Shown here one piece after another: positions 5,890 through 14,332 of a DNA stretch of 22,434 nucleotides. The DNA is from Polaromonas sp. (lineage in GTDB: Bacteria; Pseudomonadota; Gammaproteobacteria; Burkholderiales; Burkholderiaceae_C). The stretch spans positions 1 through 22,434 of the forward strand of contig JAJAYS010000104.1 in NCBI GenBank assembly GCA_026786065.1, written 5' to 3'. Below the pieces are notes generated by a model that was given only the letters and a program-made list of their open reading frames with translations, searched no databases and had not been told where the DNA came from. Each line of letters begins with the position of its first letter. Position 1 is the first letter of the stretch. Both the position numbers and the translations under genes were made by a program.

Positions 5890-8763
5890 TCAGGTGGCTG
5901 CCCGGACTTGCAGCACGCTGGCCAGCATGCCTTCAACCGCATCCGGGTCCGCCGGCTTGGTCATGTGGGCATGAAAGCCCGCCATTTTTGATTTCCTGAT
6001 GTCTTCTTCGGTGCCCCATCCGGTCAAGGCAATCAGTCGCGTCGTCGCCGTGGCCGGATCGGCAAGCAGCCTTCGCGCCACTTCATAGCCGTTTATGTCC
6101 GGCAAGCCGATATCGAGAAACACCACGTTCGGGCGAAACGAGCGCGCGATCTCCAGTGCTTCCTGGCCGCAGAAAGCCGTACGTGTCTCATGACCAGACA
6201 GTTCGAGCAGCATGGCCATGGTTTCTGCGGCGTCCACGTTGTCGTCGACCACCAGAATCCGGTGTCCGGCAACCGGAGGGTTGACAGGACGCGCTGCCGG
6301 CTCGGCTCGCGCGGCTGCCTCGGCTGCGGGCACCGACGCTGTTGGCAGGGTCACCGTAAATTCGCTTCCCAAATCAAAACCACCGCTGGCCGCCTGAACC
6401 GAGCCGCCGTGCATTTCAACCAGCGACTTGACCAGCGACAAACCGATGCCCAAACCGCCCTGCGAACGATCAAGCGTGCGGTTGACCTGCATGAACATGT
6501 CGAACACCGTACCCAGCATGTCGGCCGGAATACCCATTCCGGTGTCCCGCACCGAAATCAAAACGCTGTCCCCCTCCTGTCGCGCCGAAAATTTAATTTG
6601 GCCGCATGCGCGCATGTACTTGGCAGCGTTGGTCAGCAAATTGCTGAAAATCTGTGCCAGTCGGGTCGGGTCAGCATCCAGCCAGACGGGCTGGTCTGGC
6701 CATTCAAGAATCAACGAATGCGCCAATGCGTCAATGAATGGCCGCGACGCCTCCACCGCGGCAGCGGCGACCTCCTGAAAAGCCACGCGCTTGCGTTGCA
6801 ATACGATCTTGCCGCTGCTGATGCGCGAAACGTCGAGCAGATCGTCAACCAAGCGCACCATATGCCCAAGCTGACGCTCAATCACCGGCAGGGTACGAGC
6901 CGCGACATCGCTTTTTGCCGATAGCTGGAGGAGCTGCAAACCGGTACGTATCGGTGCCAGCGGGTTGCGCAGCTCATGCGCCAGCGTCGCCAAAAATTCA
7001 TTTTTGCGCAGATCCTGCTCTAAAAGCTGCTGCTCGTAAGCCCGGCGGTCGGTGACATCGTGCGTCACTGCGAGTACGAACTCAACCTGCCTGTGCTCAT
7101 TGAACTCGGGCACCAGCCGGGAGGAAAAATGTCGCAACCCCTCGGGGGTCGGAAAAGAAAAGTCGAGCGATCCGTGAACCGCATGGTCAAACACGTGACG
7201 AATCGCTTTTTCCCATTCTTCGCACAGCTCTTGCGGCATACCTACTTCCCGGCTGGTTTTACCGAGAATTTCGGCCACTGGGCGACCGGTGATTTTTTTG
7301 ATTACGGAGTTGGCAAATACATGCCGAAACTGGCGGTCAAAACGCGCGAGAGAGTTTGGCGTATTTTCAGTCACGTTGCGCAGTTCGCGCTGCCGCCGGG
7401 CCAGCTCCTGGGTCACCCGCACCTCAGCCGTGCGGTCAACACCGTGAACAAAAATACCTGTCACGTGGCCATCGGCTTCATGCAACGGCAGATAAGCGAA
7501 GTCGACAAAAATATCGACCAGACTTCCACCCGGCCCGCGCGGCACGCTAACGACCATGGACTTGGCTTCAAAGGGCTTGCCCGTGCGGTAAACCTCTTCG
7601 AGCAAGGCCGGAAAAGGCTGAACGACGATTTCAGGGAGAGCTTCAACAAGTGTTTTTCCGATGATTTCCGGGCCGCGCCCGATCAGGTCGAAGTAAGACT
7701 GGTTGGCCAGTTGAAAAACAAAGCGGGGGCCGGCCAGCACGGCCGAAAACGACGGCATCACCTGCATCATCTCGGAAAGCTGCCGCTCTTTAGCCAGCAG
7801 ATTTCCTTCGGCCCGCGCATGCTCCACGGCAGACCAGGTGCGCTCGGCGATTTCCCGCGCGATCGATAGGTCTTCAGGAGTCCAGTCCCGCGGTGTTTTT
7901 TGATGAACGCCGAGGACTGCAGCCAGAGCGCCGTTTCGCATAATTGGAATGAGTAGATTGGCACCCATCTCCAACTTGGCATAGGCGGCCTTTTCGCTCT
8001 CCGAGTAGGCACAATCACCAGCCACGTCGGGCACCACAATGTCTTGCCCCGACTTTAAAGCGGCTAGCAGGAGCCTCGGGCCATAGTCGTCCAGGTTGTA
8101 GCTGCCCTCAATCTGCTGCACGCCGTTGCCATAGCTCTGCCCGACCACCAAGGTTGCTTCACCAACCACTTCGCCATACATGACCCTGCTGGCCTCCAGG
8201 TGCAGGCACAGTAGGTGGGATGCCACACCCTTGAGCGCATGCTCGTCCTTCAGGTCGCGCGTAGCGTCACCAAATAAGCTGCGGAATGTCTCGCGGTCAG
8301 CCACCCGCCGCAGGGCATCCTTGCGCTGGCGAAGTTCGCGCGCCATAGCCCAGCTTTCGCTGGCGTTTTCGACCGCCCGGTTCAACGCCTGTGGGCTGCT
8401 CCAGTCTTTACCAATGTAGTCTTGAGCGCCCGCGCGCAGCGCGCGCCGGCCGTGTTCCCGGTTGATGCCGCCGGTCATCACCACCACCGGGCACACCGGC
8501 ATGCCGTCCGGCCCTTTAAGCGCAGCCAGCACGTCAGGCGCCTCCATTTCCGGCAGGTTGTAGTCGAGCATGATGCAGTCGGGGGGCAGTACCGCACCCA
8601 GCACCGCCTGGATGCCTGCTTCAGCCGTTCCAGCCTCGATGAAGCTCAGGCGCCGGTCCGAACCCTTAAGCAGCAAGCGGCGAATTTCCGCGCGATCCTC
8701 CAGGCTGTCGTCAATGATGACGACGCACCAGGGCTTCAAGACCTCTTTTTCTGCGTTCGCCAT
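5890..8763 (-). CDS. hybrid histidine kinase, REC-GAF-PAS-PAS-HisKA-HATPase-REC
   Basis: The 957-residue protein has no membrane segments and is probably cytoplasmic. Domains: N-terminal receiver (about 12-130; acceptor Asp67 in CIMLDYNLPEM, Lys119); GAF (about 165-315); two PAS domains (about 335-445 and 455-575, the second ending in THDVTDRRAYEQQ); HisKA with His596 in FLATLAHELRNPLAPIRTGL; HATPase (about 695-808) with N box NLLTNAAKY and GMGIP, LGIGL; C-terminal receiver (about 834-950; Asp884 in FLDIGLPDINGYEV, Lys936). Start: ATG 8763 overlaps the stop of the upstream response regulator as TGATG; the TTG at 8766 just before it is a less likely start. Last gene of the bphO-bphP operon. 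Receivers at both ends suit a phosphorelay: the front one could take phosphate or an input from BphP, the rear one would feed an unseen phosphotransfer protein. No DNA-binding domain. Confidence 0.92.
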   Translation of the reverse strand: MANAEKEVLKPWCVVIIDDSLEDRAEIRRLLLKGSDRRLSFIEAGTAEAGIQAVLGAVLPPDCIMLDYNLPEMEAPDVLAALKGPDGMPVCPVVVMTGGINREHGRRALRAGAQDYIGKDWSSPQALNRAVENASESWAMARELRQRKDALRRVADRETFRSLFGDATRDLKDEHALKGVASHLLCLHLEASRVMYGEVVGEATLVVGQSYGNGVQQIEGSYNLDDYGPRLLLAALKSGQDIVVPDVAGDCAYSESEKAAYAKLEMGANLLIPIMRNGALAAVLGVHQKTPRDWTPEDLSIAREIAERTWSAVEHARAEGNLLAKERQLSEMMQVMPSFSAVLAGPRFVFQLANQSYFDLIGRGPEIIGKTLVEALPEIVVQPFPALLEEVYRTGKPFEAKSMVVSVPRGPGGSLVDIFVDFAYLPLHEADGHVTGIFVHGVDRTAEVRVTQELARRQRELRNVTENTPNSLARFDRQFRHVFANSVIKKITGRPVAEILGKTSREVGMPQELCEEWEKAIRHVFDHAVHGSLDFSFPTPEGLRHFSSRLVPEFNEHRQVEFVLAVTHDVTDRRAYEQQLLEQDLRKNEFLATLAHELRNPLAPIRTGLQLLQLSAKSDVAARTLPVIERQLGHMVRLVDDLLDVSRISSGKIVLQRKRVAFQEVAAAAVEASRPFIDALAHSLILEWPDQPVWLDADPTRLAQIFSNLLTNAAKYMRACGQIKFSARQEGDSVLISVRDTGMGIPADMLGTVFDMFMQVNRTLDRSQGGLGIGLSLVKSLVEMHGGSVQAASGGFDLGSEFTVTLPTASVPAAEAAARAEPAARPVNPPVAGHRILVVDDNVDAAETMAMLLELSGHETRTAFCGQEALEIARSFRPNVVFLDIGLPDINGYEVARRLLADPATATTRLIALTGWGTEEDIRKSKMAGFHAHMTKPADPDAVEGMLASVLQVRAAT

Positions 8764-9227
8764 CAATCGACTTTCGCCAGGCAGGCATGCAGCGTGACGC
8801 TTTCAAGCCAGTAGTGCATCAAGGAGCGAAGTAGCGATGAATACTGGTCGTAGCGAACCGGCTTGACGTGGTAAGCGTTGGCGCCTGCCTGATAGCAAAA
8901 GACCACGTCCTTGGGATTGCCCGACGTGGTCAGCACCACCACGGGAATTCCCTTCAAGCGGACATCGGTCTTGATGACCACCAGGGCTTCCCGGCCATCG
9001 ACGCCATGCGAATTCAGGTCCATCACGATAAGAGCCGGCAACAGTTCCAGATGCACCTCACCTTCTCCGCGCAGCATTGCCAGGCAATCACCGCCAGAAG
9101 CGCTACGGTGAATCACCCGGGTTACGCCGGCCGCAGCCGCAGCCTCGCGCAACGTGTCGAAGTCTTCGTCTGAGTCTTCCACAACCAAAATAGGCGCGGC
9201 GAAAGTGGACGGGGTACTAGTTGTCAT
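8763..9227 (-). CDS. Rcp1-like single-domain response regulator
   Basis: A 154-residue receiver-only protein: ILVVEDSDEDFDTLREA (acidic pocket, about 13-29), acceptor Asp70 in VMDLNSHGVDGREAL, TTS at 100-102 and Lys122 in HVKPV. The pattern DLN...GxDGREAL...IPVVVLTTS...GANAYHVKPV is that of Rcp1, the response regulator of cyanobacterial phytochrome Cph1, so it is the probable phosphate acceptor of BphP next door. ATG 9227 is chosen because it starts just before the receiver and overlaps the bphP end by 11 bases; the longer frame upstream is bphP in another frame. It shares the TGATG junction with the hybrid kinase gene. Without an output domain it would act by protein contact or pass phosphate on. 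Confidence 0.9.
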   Translation of the reverse strand: MTTSTPSTFAAPILVVEDSDEDFDTLREAAAAAGVTRVIHRSASGGDCLAMLRGEGEVHLELLPALIVMDLNSHGVDGREALVVIKTDVRLKGIPVVVLTTSGNPKDVVFCYQAGANAYHVKPVRYDQYSSLLRSLMHYWLESVTLHACLAKVD

Positions 9228-11649
9228 CCGAGCTACCCAGCGTGAAAAAAAACGTGCTTCCCTCGCCAGCGGCGGATTCAAGCCAGACCTGTCCCCGGTG
9301 TCGCTCCACCAGCTTGCGCACAATCGTCAGGCCCGCGCCGGTGCCGCCACCGTAATCTTCCCGGCCATGCAGACGCTTGAACATTTTGAACACCTGATCG
9401 AAATGATGGGGCGCGATGCCGATGCCGTTGTCGCGCACGTAGTACACCGTCTGCGTTTGGGTACCGGCAGGAAAAGCGCCGCGAAGCGATGTTTCATCGG
9501 CGCCCACATAGCCGACTTCAACCCGCTTGAACGCCTTGTCGTTGTATTTGATGGCATTCGAAAGCAGATTGACCAGCACTTCACGAACCCGGACGCTGTC
9601 GCACACGATCGAGGGCAGCACGCGCGGCGCGACGATCTCGGTACCGCTATCGCCGGTGCGCGAGCCAATCAGCTCCAGCGCATCGGCCAGCACTTCGTCC
9701 AGATCGACTATCTCCAGCGCCAGTTCTTCCCTGCCGACGCGCGAAAAATGCATCAGCGAATCAAGCAGGCTGTCCATTCGCAAAGTCAGGCGCATCAGGC
9801 CGTCGAGCTTGCGCTTTTCTTCTCCATTTACAGGCGCCGCTTCCATTAGCTGATGCGCGTATTTATGAATGCCGCGCAGCGGTTCTTTCAGGTCATGGCT
9901 GGCCACGTAGGCAAAAGCATCGAGCTCTTCATTGCTGCGCGCAAGGTCGTCATTCAGTGCGTCAATTCGTTCGGCACGGGCAATGACCAGATCCATGATC
10001 AGCGCCCGCAAGTTCGCTGCGGCTTCAACCTCAACGTCCAGCCAGGGCGTGGCTTGTTGATGCACCGATTCGCTGAACAGCTCGAAACTGCGCCGAGTCG
10101 TCAGACGCAGGCCGTGGGGGCCAGCGACCTGCGGCTTGTCATGCGGGTTACCGCCCCAGTTCACGGTCTGTATGACCTCAGGCCGAAACCACATCATCAG
10201 GGTCTGGCCGCTGCTGGACAACGGCGTAGCCAACACGCCGCTGGCGACATCGGCGAAAGCCGCGCCAGCAGGATAGGCCGCCGCGAGCGAATGCGTCGCG
10301 TACAACGGGCTGGCGAGCGCGCCGGTGTCGAGCCTGCCAACCAGCCACTGACCCAGCGCCACGAGCTGCGATTCATCCGGCGTCTTGCCGACCCGCCACC
10401 AGCGGTCACGGTGAAACAGCGCCGCGCCGCCAGCGCGCATGGCGCCCAGCAGCAAGGAGTTGCCATCGATCATGGAAGCCAGCCCGCCTTCCCGCACGAC
10501 CACGCTGAGCAGTTGCTGGTTGACCGCGTCCAGCCGAAGGCGGTAGGCCGCGTTTTCGCGCTCTTCGACAGCCCGGAGTTGAAGAGAGCCCATCTGCGCA
10601 AGAAATTCACAGGCGGCGCGCAGCTCATAGGGCATGTGGTACGGGCCGCTGTAATGGTGGCAGGCAATCAGCCCCCACAGCACGTTGTCCCGGCACAGCG
10701 GCAATGTCAGTCCGGCCGCGACGCCCATGTTTTGCAGGTATTCGGTGTGCATAACCGACAAGCCGCGCAGCGCGCAAAACGTCATGTCGACTGGATTGCC
10801 GGTATCGGGATTGACGAGCGGCATCATCTCGGCCAGTTCGCCATTGATGTCAGGCACCGGGCGAATCGAGATTTTGGCGAGCAAATCGCGCGCCTGCTGC
10901 GGAATGTCTCCGGCCGGGTAATGCAGGCCCAGCCAGGGCGCGAGGTCGCTTCGGCAACTTTCTGCAAAAACCTCGCCGTGGTGGTCGGCATGAAACTTGT
11001 AGATCATTACGCGATCCAGACCCGAAAGCAGACGCACCTCCTCAGCCAGCAACTGGCAGAGCGTCTGGCCCGTTTCCGTGGTCTGCAGCCGGGCCACCGT
11101 TTTCTTGATGAGCGAGTAATAGTCGGGACCATTTCGCGGGCGCGGTGCTACAGGGCCGGTTTCAGCGCCAGGCTGGGTCCGACCGGTACCCTCGAATTCC
11201 AGCATCGCCGCGCCGACGATGGTGTGCAGCGTCACATCCAGAGCGGCAATCTGCTCGCTGGCCGGCAGAGTGAAGGCGTAAATCGGGTTGCGGTCGGTCG
11301 GCTCGGTCGCCAGAATGCTGCGCTGCCGGGTTTCGCCCTCATTCTTGACGACGGCGGCGACGCTATGGCCGAGCAGTTCGCGAGGCTCGTGGCCGAGGAT
11401 GGCCTGGGTGTTTTCGCTCGCCTGCAATATCGAAAGATCGGACAGGCGCAACACCAGCAGCGCCCCGTGGGCCTGAATGCAGCCAGGCGTACGGACCGGT
11501 TCGGCGTCGCAGTTGGTGATGCTGGTGCCGTGGCGCTTGGTGCTGTAGGGCTGCGTGTCCCACGGCGCGCTGCTGGCGCTTTTTGGCGCGGCTACGCCGG
11601 CTGGTGGCGCCTGCAAGTCAGGTAGGTCGCGGATCGGGGTTTCAGGCAT
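9217..11649 (-). CDS. bphP: bacteriophytochrome histidine kinase (PAS-GAF-PHY-HK)
   Basis: Red/far-red photoreceptor kinase of 810 residues. PAS domain about 45-150 with the expected biliverdin-binding Cys47 in TNCDAEPVRTPG and IQAHGALLVL; GAF about 180-365 with PAGDIP at 245-250 (PASDIP in most phytochromes), His301 in SVMHTEYLQNMGV and GLIACHH at 327-332; PHY about 375-550 with the tongue motif TRRSF at 518-522 (PRxSF usually); HisKA with His585 in AYVASHDLKEPLRGIHKY; HATPase with NLLSNAIKYN, DNGIGI and GGGTGAGL. ATG 11649 overlaps the bphO stop by 8 bases, and its stop overlaps the response regulator start by 11. The partner genes supply the chromophore (bphO) and the phosphate acceptor. 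Light response itself is inferred from the family. Confidence 0.95.
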   Translation of the reverse strand: MPETPIRDLPDLQAPPAGVAAPKSASSAPWDTQPYSTKRHGTSITNCDAEPVRTPGCIQAHGALLVLRLSDLSILQASENTQAILGHEPRELLGHSVAAVVKNEGETRQRSILATEPTDRNPIYAFTLPASEQIAALDVTLHTIVGAAMLEFEGTGRTQPGAETGPVAPRPRNGPDYYSLIKKTVARLQTTETGQTLCQLLAEEVRLLSGLDRVMIYKFHADHHGEVFAESCRSDLAPWLGLHYPAGDIPQQARDLLAKISIRPVPDINGELAEMMPLVNPDTGNPVDMTFCALRGLSVMHTEYLQNMGVAAGLTLPLCRDNVLWGLIACHHYSGPYHMPYELRAACEFLAQMGSLQLRAVEERENAAYRLRLDAVNQQLLSVVVREGGLASMIDGNSLLLGAMRAGGAALFHRDRWWRVGKTPDESQLVALGQWLVGRLDTGALASPLYATHSLAAAYPAGAAFADVASGVLATPLSSSGQTLMMWFRPEVIQTVNWGGNPHDKPQVAGPHGLRLTTRRSFELFSESVHQQATPWLDVEVEAAANLRALIMDLVIARAERIDALNDDLARSNEELDAFAYVASHDLKEPLRGIHKYAHQLMEAAPVNGEEKRKLDGLMRLTLRMDSLLDSLMHFSRVGREELALEIVDLDEVLADALELIGSRTGDSGTEIVAPRVLPSIVCDSVRVREVLVNLLSNAIKYNDKAFKRVEVGYVGADETSLRGAFPAGTQTQTVYYVRDNGIGIAPHHFDQVFKMFKRLHGREDYGGGTGAGLTIVRKLVERHRGQVWLESAAGEGSTFFFTLGSSDDN

Positions 11650-12334
11650 GTCGGCTAGTCCTGGTTTCAGTGTGGTTACCCATTGCCTCACACCAGCCGC
11701 GCAGGCAGTTGAAGGTAGTAATGGCATTGGCGACGATGGCGTTTTCAGTCGGCCTGTCGGTTGCGGCGCCCAGCAGCAATTGACGCATGCCTTGCCACAT
11801 GCTGCCGGTATCCGCGCCATAGCCCCCGAAGAAACTGCCCGCTGCCGCAGCCGTGATGCCGAGCGTGGCCTCGATATGCCGGCCTATCATTCGCCCGCCC
11901 AGCGTGGCGCCTTCAATCACATACAGGCAACCAAGGACTTCGGCCTGGGTTGTAAGCGGCGGCAGGTCGCGGCACAGCGGCAGGTCTTCGGGCTTGACGC
12001 CAAGGCGGCGCAGATCGTGCCGCAAACGGGCGGTTTTGTCCAGGCGCAAGGCCAGCGCCGAACGCACCGCTGGCGCCAGGCTCAATGGACTCGCTTCGCC
12101 GGTCGTCGCCCTTTCTTCAAGCCGACCGCCAAGCGCTTTTTCCAACGGGGCATAAAAACCAAAAAACTGTTGCAGCCGACGCTCATAGCCTTCGCGCGTC
12201 AGCGAGGCGCACATCAAATCCAGGGCCTGCTCGACGGCTTCGTGCTCAGGGCGCGTCTCCAGCTTCAGCCGGGAAAGGATAGATGCGGGTGCTATCGACG
12301 CGTCCGGGGAAGGTTCGACTGGTGAGGCGGCCAT
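11642..12334 (-). CDS. bphO: biliverdin-producing heme oxygenase
   Basis: Heme oxygenase opens heme to biliverdin, CO and iron, providing the chromophore for BphP. The 230-residue product has the proximal heme His31 in LKLETRPEHEAVEQ, the central YVIEGATLGGRMIGRHI (138-153) and the distal-helix glycines GSFFGGYGAD (166-175). The length is normal for bacterial BphO. ATG 12334 is chosen because it gives a short N-terminal tail before the first helix; the open frame runs another 53 codons upstream without family similarity. The ribosome-binding signal is weak. First gene of the four-gene operon; its stop lies 8 bases inside bphP. Confidence 0.93.
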   Translation of the reverse strand: MAASPVEPSPDASIAPASILSRLKLETRPEHEAVEQALDLMCASLTREGYERRLQQFFGFYAPLEKALGGRLEERATTGEASPLSLAPAVRSALALRLDKTARLRHDLRRLGVKPEDLPLCRDLPPLTTQAEVLGCLYVIEGATLGGRMIGRHIEATLGITAAAAGSFFGGYGADTGSMWQGMRQLLLGAATDRPTENAIVANAITTFNCLRGWCEAMGNHTETRTSRHA

Positions 12335-12667
12335 AAATTCTTGCAATAGCTTTGAGGTGCGACAAGGGGGCCGCGTTGACCAAGGTCCCACTCGCGTGGC
12401 GTTTGCAACCTCTTGGGCCCAACGCCCTTTAAGACCAAATTTTATGTTGAGTGCGCGGCGCTCGGCGATTCCGGCCGAGCGGCGTTCTCGCACCGTTCAA
12501 CTCTTTGAGAACGCGAGAACTGGTTGGCTTCTCAACGAGTGTCGAACTCGCCCGGCGCGGTATCAGTAGGCCCGATTGCGATGGTGCGCCTGAGCAGTTT
12601 TCGCAGTGGCTCCTCTGTGTGCTTGGTAAGTGGACACTCGCCAATCGTTGCGCGCCCGCCAAAACGA
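12335..12667. other. 333-base gap upstream of bphO with two inverted repeats
   Basis: This gap lies between the rlpA stop and the bphO start, so it should hold the photosensory operon promoter. It contains a hairpin CGCTCGGC/GCCGAGCG (12459-12466 with 12474-12481) and next to it an 8-bp inverted repeat GTTCTCGC/GCGAGAAC (12484-12491 with 12513-12520), with an extra GAGAAC at 12507-12512. A minus-strand -10-like TAAAAT lies near 12440, but no good -35 fits. A weak open frame on the minus strand (stop near 12532) has no recognisable family. Just upstream of the bphO ATG, 12333-12354 weakly resembles the dispersed ~40-bp repeat. Confidence 0.5.
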
Positions 12668-13267
12668 TCAACGCGCAGCCAAGCGGTCGGCGCCCACGCG
12701 CAACCGGGGTCGAACTGCTTTTGCGGGAACACCGGCCAGCACGGTCGCCTCCGGTACCAACAGCAGCACCTCCTTGACGCCTAAACCCAACATGTCGAGC
12801 GCCTGCGCAGCCGAGCGGCTCAGATCGATCACGCGGCCGGGCTTAAACGGCCCCCGGTCGTTGATGCGTACATCGACCTCGCGGCCATTGACCAGACTCT
12901 GCACCCGCACCCGCGTGCCAAAGGGCAGGCTTTTGTGCGCGGCCGTCATGGCGTGCTGGTCGTAGCGCTCGCCATTGGCGGTACGCCGCCCATGAAAGCC
13001 CGGACCGTACCAGGAGGCCTTGCCACGCCCGGCCTGCTTGAAGGGCGGCTCGGCGGTTGACAGCCCGCTGGCCGGGTCGGGGCTGGTGCCGGTGCCGGTG
13101 GTGGCGGGACCAAGCGCTTCGGCCTGCGCCGCCGGAGCCGGGTCGACCGGGCGGCTTTCGCTGTCCTGCGCGGTGGGCACCGCTTGGGTTTGGAGCAGCG
13201 GACTTGCGCAACCGCCCAGCAGACCGGCCACCGCCAGAAGCAGCCCGGTCAAGGTTTGTCTGACCAT
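12668..13267 (-). CDS. rlpA: RlpA-family septal ring lytic transglycosylase lipoprotein
   Basis: RlpA cleaves denuded peptidoglycan glycan strands at the septum in the periplasm. The 199-residue protein has a signal peptide with lipobox LLGGC (Cys20 would be lipidated), a Pro/Ala/Thr-rich linker (about 25-80) and a double-psi beta-barrel: [46 protein letters not shown] and [16 protein letters not shown]. There is no SPOR domain, unlike P. aeruginosa or E. coli RlpA. Start ATG 13267 has a strong ribosome-binding site (GGGAGGA). The downstream neighbour on this strand is bphO, 333 bases away, so it is probably a separate unit. Confidence 0.92.
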   Translation of the reverse strand: MVRQTLTGLLLAVAGLLGGCASPLLQTQAVPTAQDSESRPVDPAPAAQAEALGPATTGTGTSPDPASGLSTAEPPFKQAGRGKASWYGPGFHGRRTANGERYDQHAMTAAHKSLPFGTRVRVQSLVNGREVDVRINDRGPFKPGRVIDLSRSAAQALDMLGLGVKEVLLLVPEATVLAGVPAKAVRPRLRVGADRLAAR

Positions 13268-13384
13268 AAGTTTTCCTCCCTCGTATTATTTGGTTTGGGG
13301 TCAGGTCCTTGAGGGTTCCAAGGCCTGTCCTCCGGGCCGGTCGCCCCTGACAAGTCAGTAAAGCAGAGCGCCGGCAAAACCGCA

Positions 13385-13418
13385 AGCGCAGCGCAGCGCA
13401 ACAGCGCAACAGCGCAGC
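13385..13418. repeat. short GCGCA-type tandem repeat
   Basis: The rlpA-metF gap (13268-13433) contains AGCGC-A units in tandem, first as AGCGCAGCGCAGCGCA and then as two ACAGCGCA units. This is a simple repeat prone to slippage; it lies between the metF stop and the rlpA start and probably has no coding role. Confidence 0.6.
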
Positions 13419-13433
13419 CTTGTTGCGCCGCGC

Positions 13434-14270
13434 CTATCGGCTTCTCGTCTGCAGCCGCGCAATGATCGCGCTGGTCGCCGCCGCCTGGTTCATGGTGTAG
13501 AAATGAATGCCGGGCACGCCGGCTGTGATCAGCTGGTCGCACAGGTCGGTCACGACGTCGAGGCCGAAGCTCTTGATGGAGGCGCTGTCGTCGCCAAAGC
13601 CTTGCAGGCGCAAACGAATCCAGCGCGGGATCTCGGCACCGCAGGCGTCGGAAAAACGCATCAACTGCGTCCCGCTGGTGATCGGCATGATGCCGGGAAC
13701 CACCGGCACGGCGACCCCGGCCGCCAGCGCGTCATCGACGAAGCGGAAGTAGGCGTCGGAGTTAAAGAAATACTGCGTGATGGCCGAATCGGCCCCGGCC
13801 TTGACCTTGGCCGCAAAGGCCTGCACATCGGCCTCGGCATTACGGGCCTGCGGGTGTACCTCGGGATACGCGGCGACTTCAATATGGAAAGTGTCTCCGG
13901 TCTCCTTACGGATGAAGGCCACCAAGTCGCTTGCGTAGTGAAACTCGCCGCCGGCACCGTAGCCGCTGGGCAGGTCCCCGCGCAGCGCCACCAGCCGCCT
14001 GACGCCCATCGCGCGCAGCGTGGCGAGCTGCTCGCGCACCGTGGCCCGGGTCGCGCCGACGCACGAGAAGTGCGAGGCAGCCTGCTGGCCCTCTTCCAGG
14101 ATTTCCTTGACGGTGGCGAAGGTGCCGGCCTGGGTCGAGCCGCCGGCACCGAAGGTGACCGAGCAGAACTCTGGCCCAAAGGGATACAGCGCCTGCCGCG
14201 TGCTGCGGAGCTTGTCGAAGCCTTCGGCCGTCTTGGGCGGGAAAAACTCGAAACTGAAGGGAACCTGCAT
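13434..14270 (-). CDS. metF: 5,10-methylenetetrahydrofolate reductase
   Basis: MetF uses FAD and NADH to reduce 5,10-methylene-THF to 5-methyl-THF, the methyl donor for methionine synthesis. The 278-residue product has the N-terminal FSFEFFPPKTAEG (with the catalytic Glu), FCSVTFGAGGSTQAGT, the folate/FAD region RLVALRGDLPSGYG, EVAAYPEVHPQA, and ITQYFFNSDAYFRFVDDA, ending with GIHFYTMN. Length is typical for bacterial MetF. ATG 14270 has AGAGG seven bases upstream. It follows ahcY and tlyA on the same strand, the usual Burkholderiales order, so it is likely under the same SAH riboswitch. Confidence 0.96.
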   Translation of the reverse strand: MQVPFSFEFFPPKTAEGFDKLRSTRQALYPFGPEFCSVTFGAGGSTQAGTFATVKEILEEGQQAASHFSCVGATRATVREQLATLRAMGVRRLVALRGDLPSGYGAGGEFHYASDLVAFIRKETGDTFHIEVAAYPEVHPQARNAEADVQAFAAKVKAGADSAITQYFFNSDAYFRFVDDALAAGVAVPVVPGIMPITSGTQLMRFSDACGAEIPRWIRLRLQGFGDDSASIKSFGLDVVTDLCDQLITAGVPGIHFYTMNQAAATSAIIARLQTRSR

Positions 14271-14332
14271 GGTCGAACCTCTTTGCTTGATGCGTAATTT
14301 TTATTGCGGGGGGCGCGGCTTCAATCTGGTCT

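Noticed and set aside
8764..8766. TTG as start of the hybrid kinase gene
   Set aside because: An ATG follows directly and overlaps the upstream stop as TGATG, which is the usual coupled arrangement.
9853..11625. 590-codon plus-strand open frame opposite bphP
   Set aside because: A mirror of the GC-rich bphP codons; its sequence is Arg/Gln/His-rich with no domain, while the other strand is a textbook phytochrome.
12532..12732. Minus-strand open frame of 66 codons overlapping the rlpA 3' end
   Set aside because: No family similarity, no ribosome-binding site, and the front half is rlpA in another frame.
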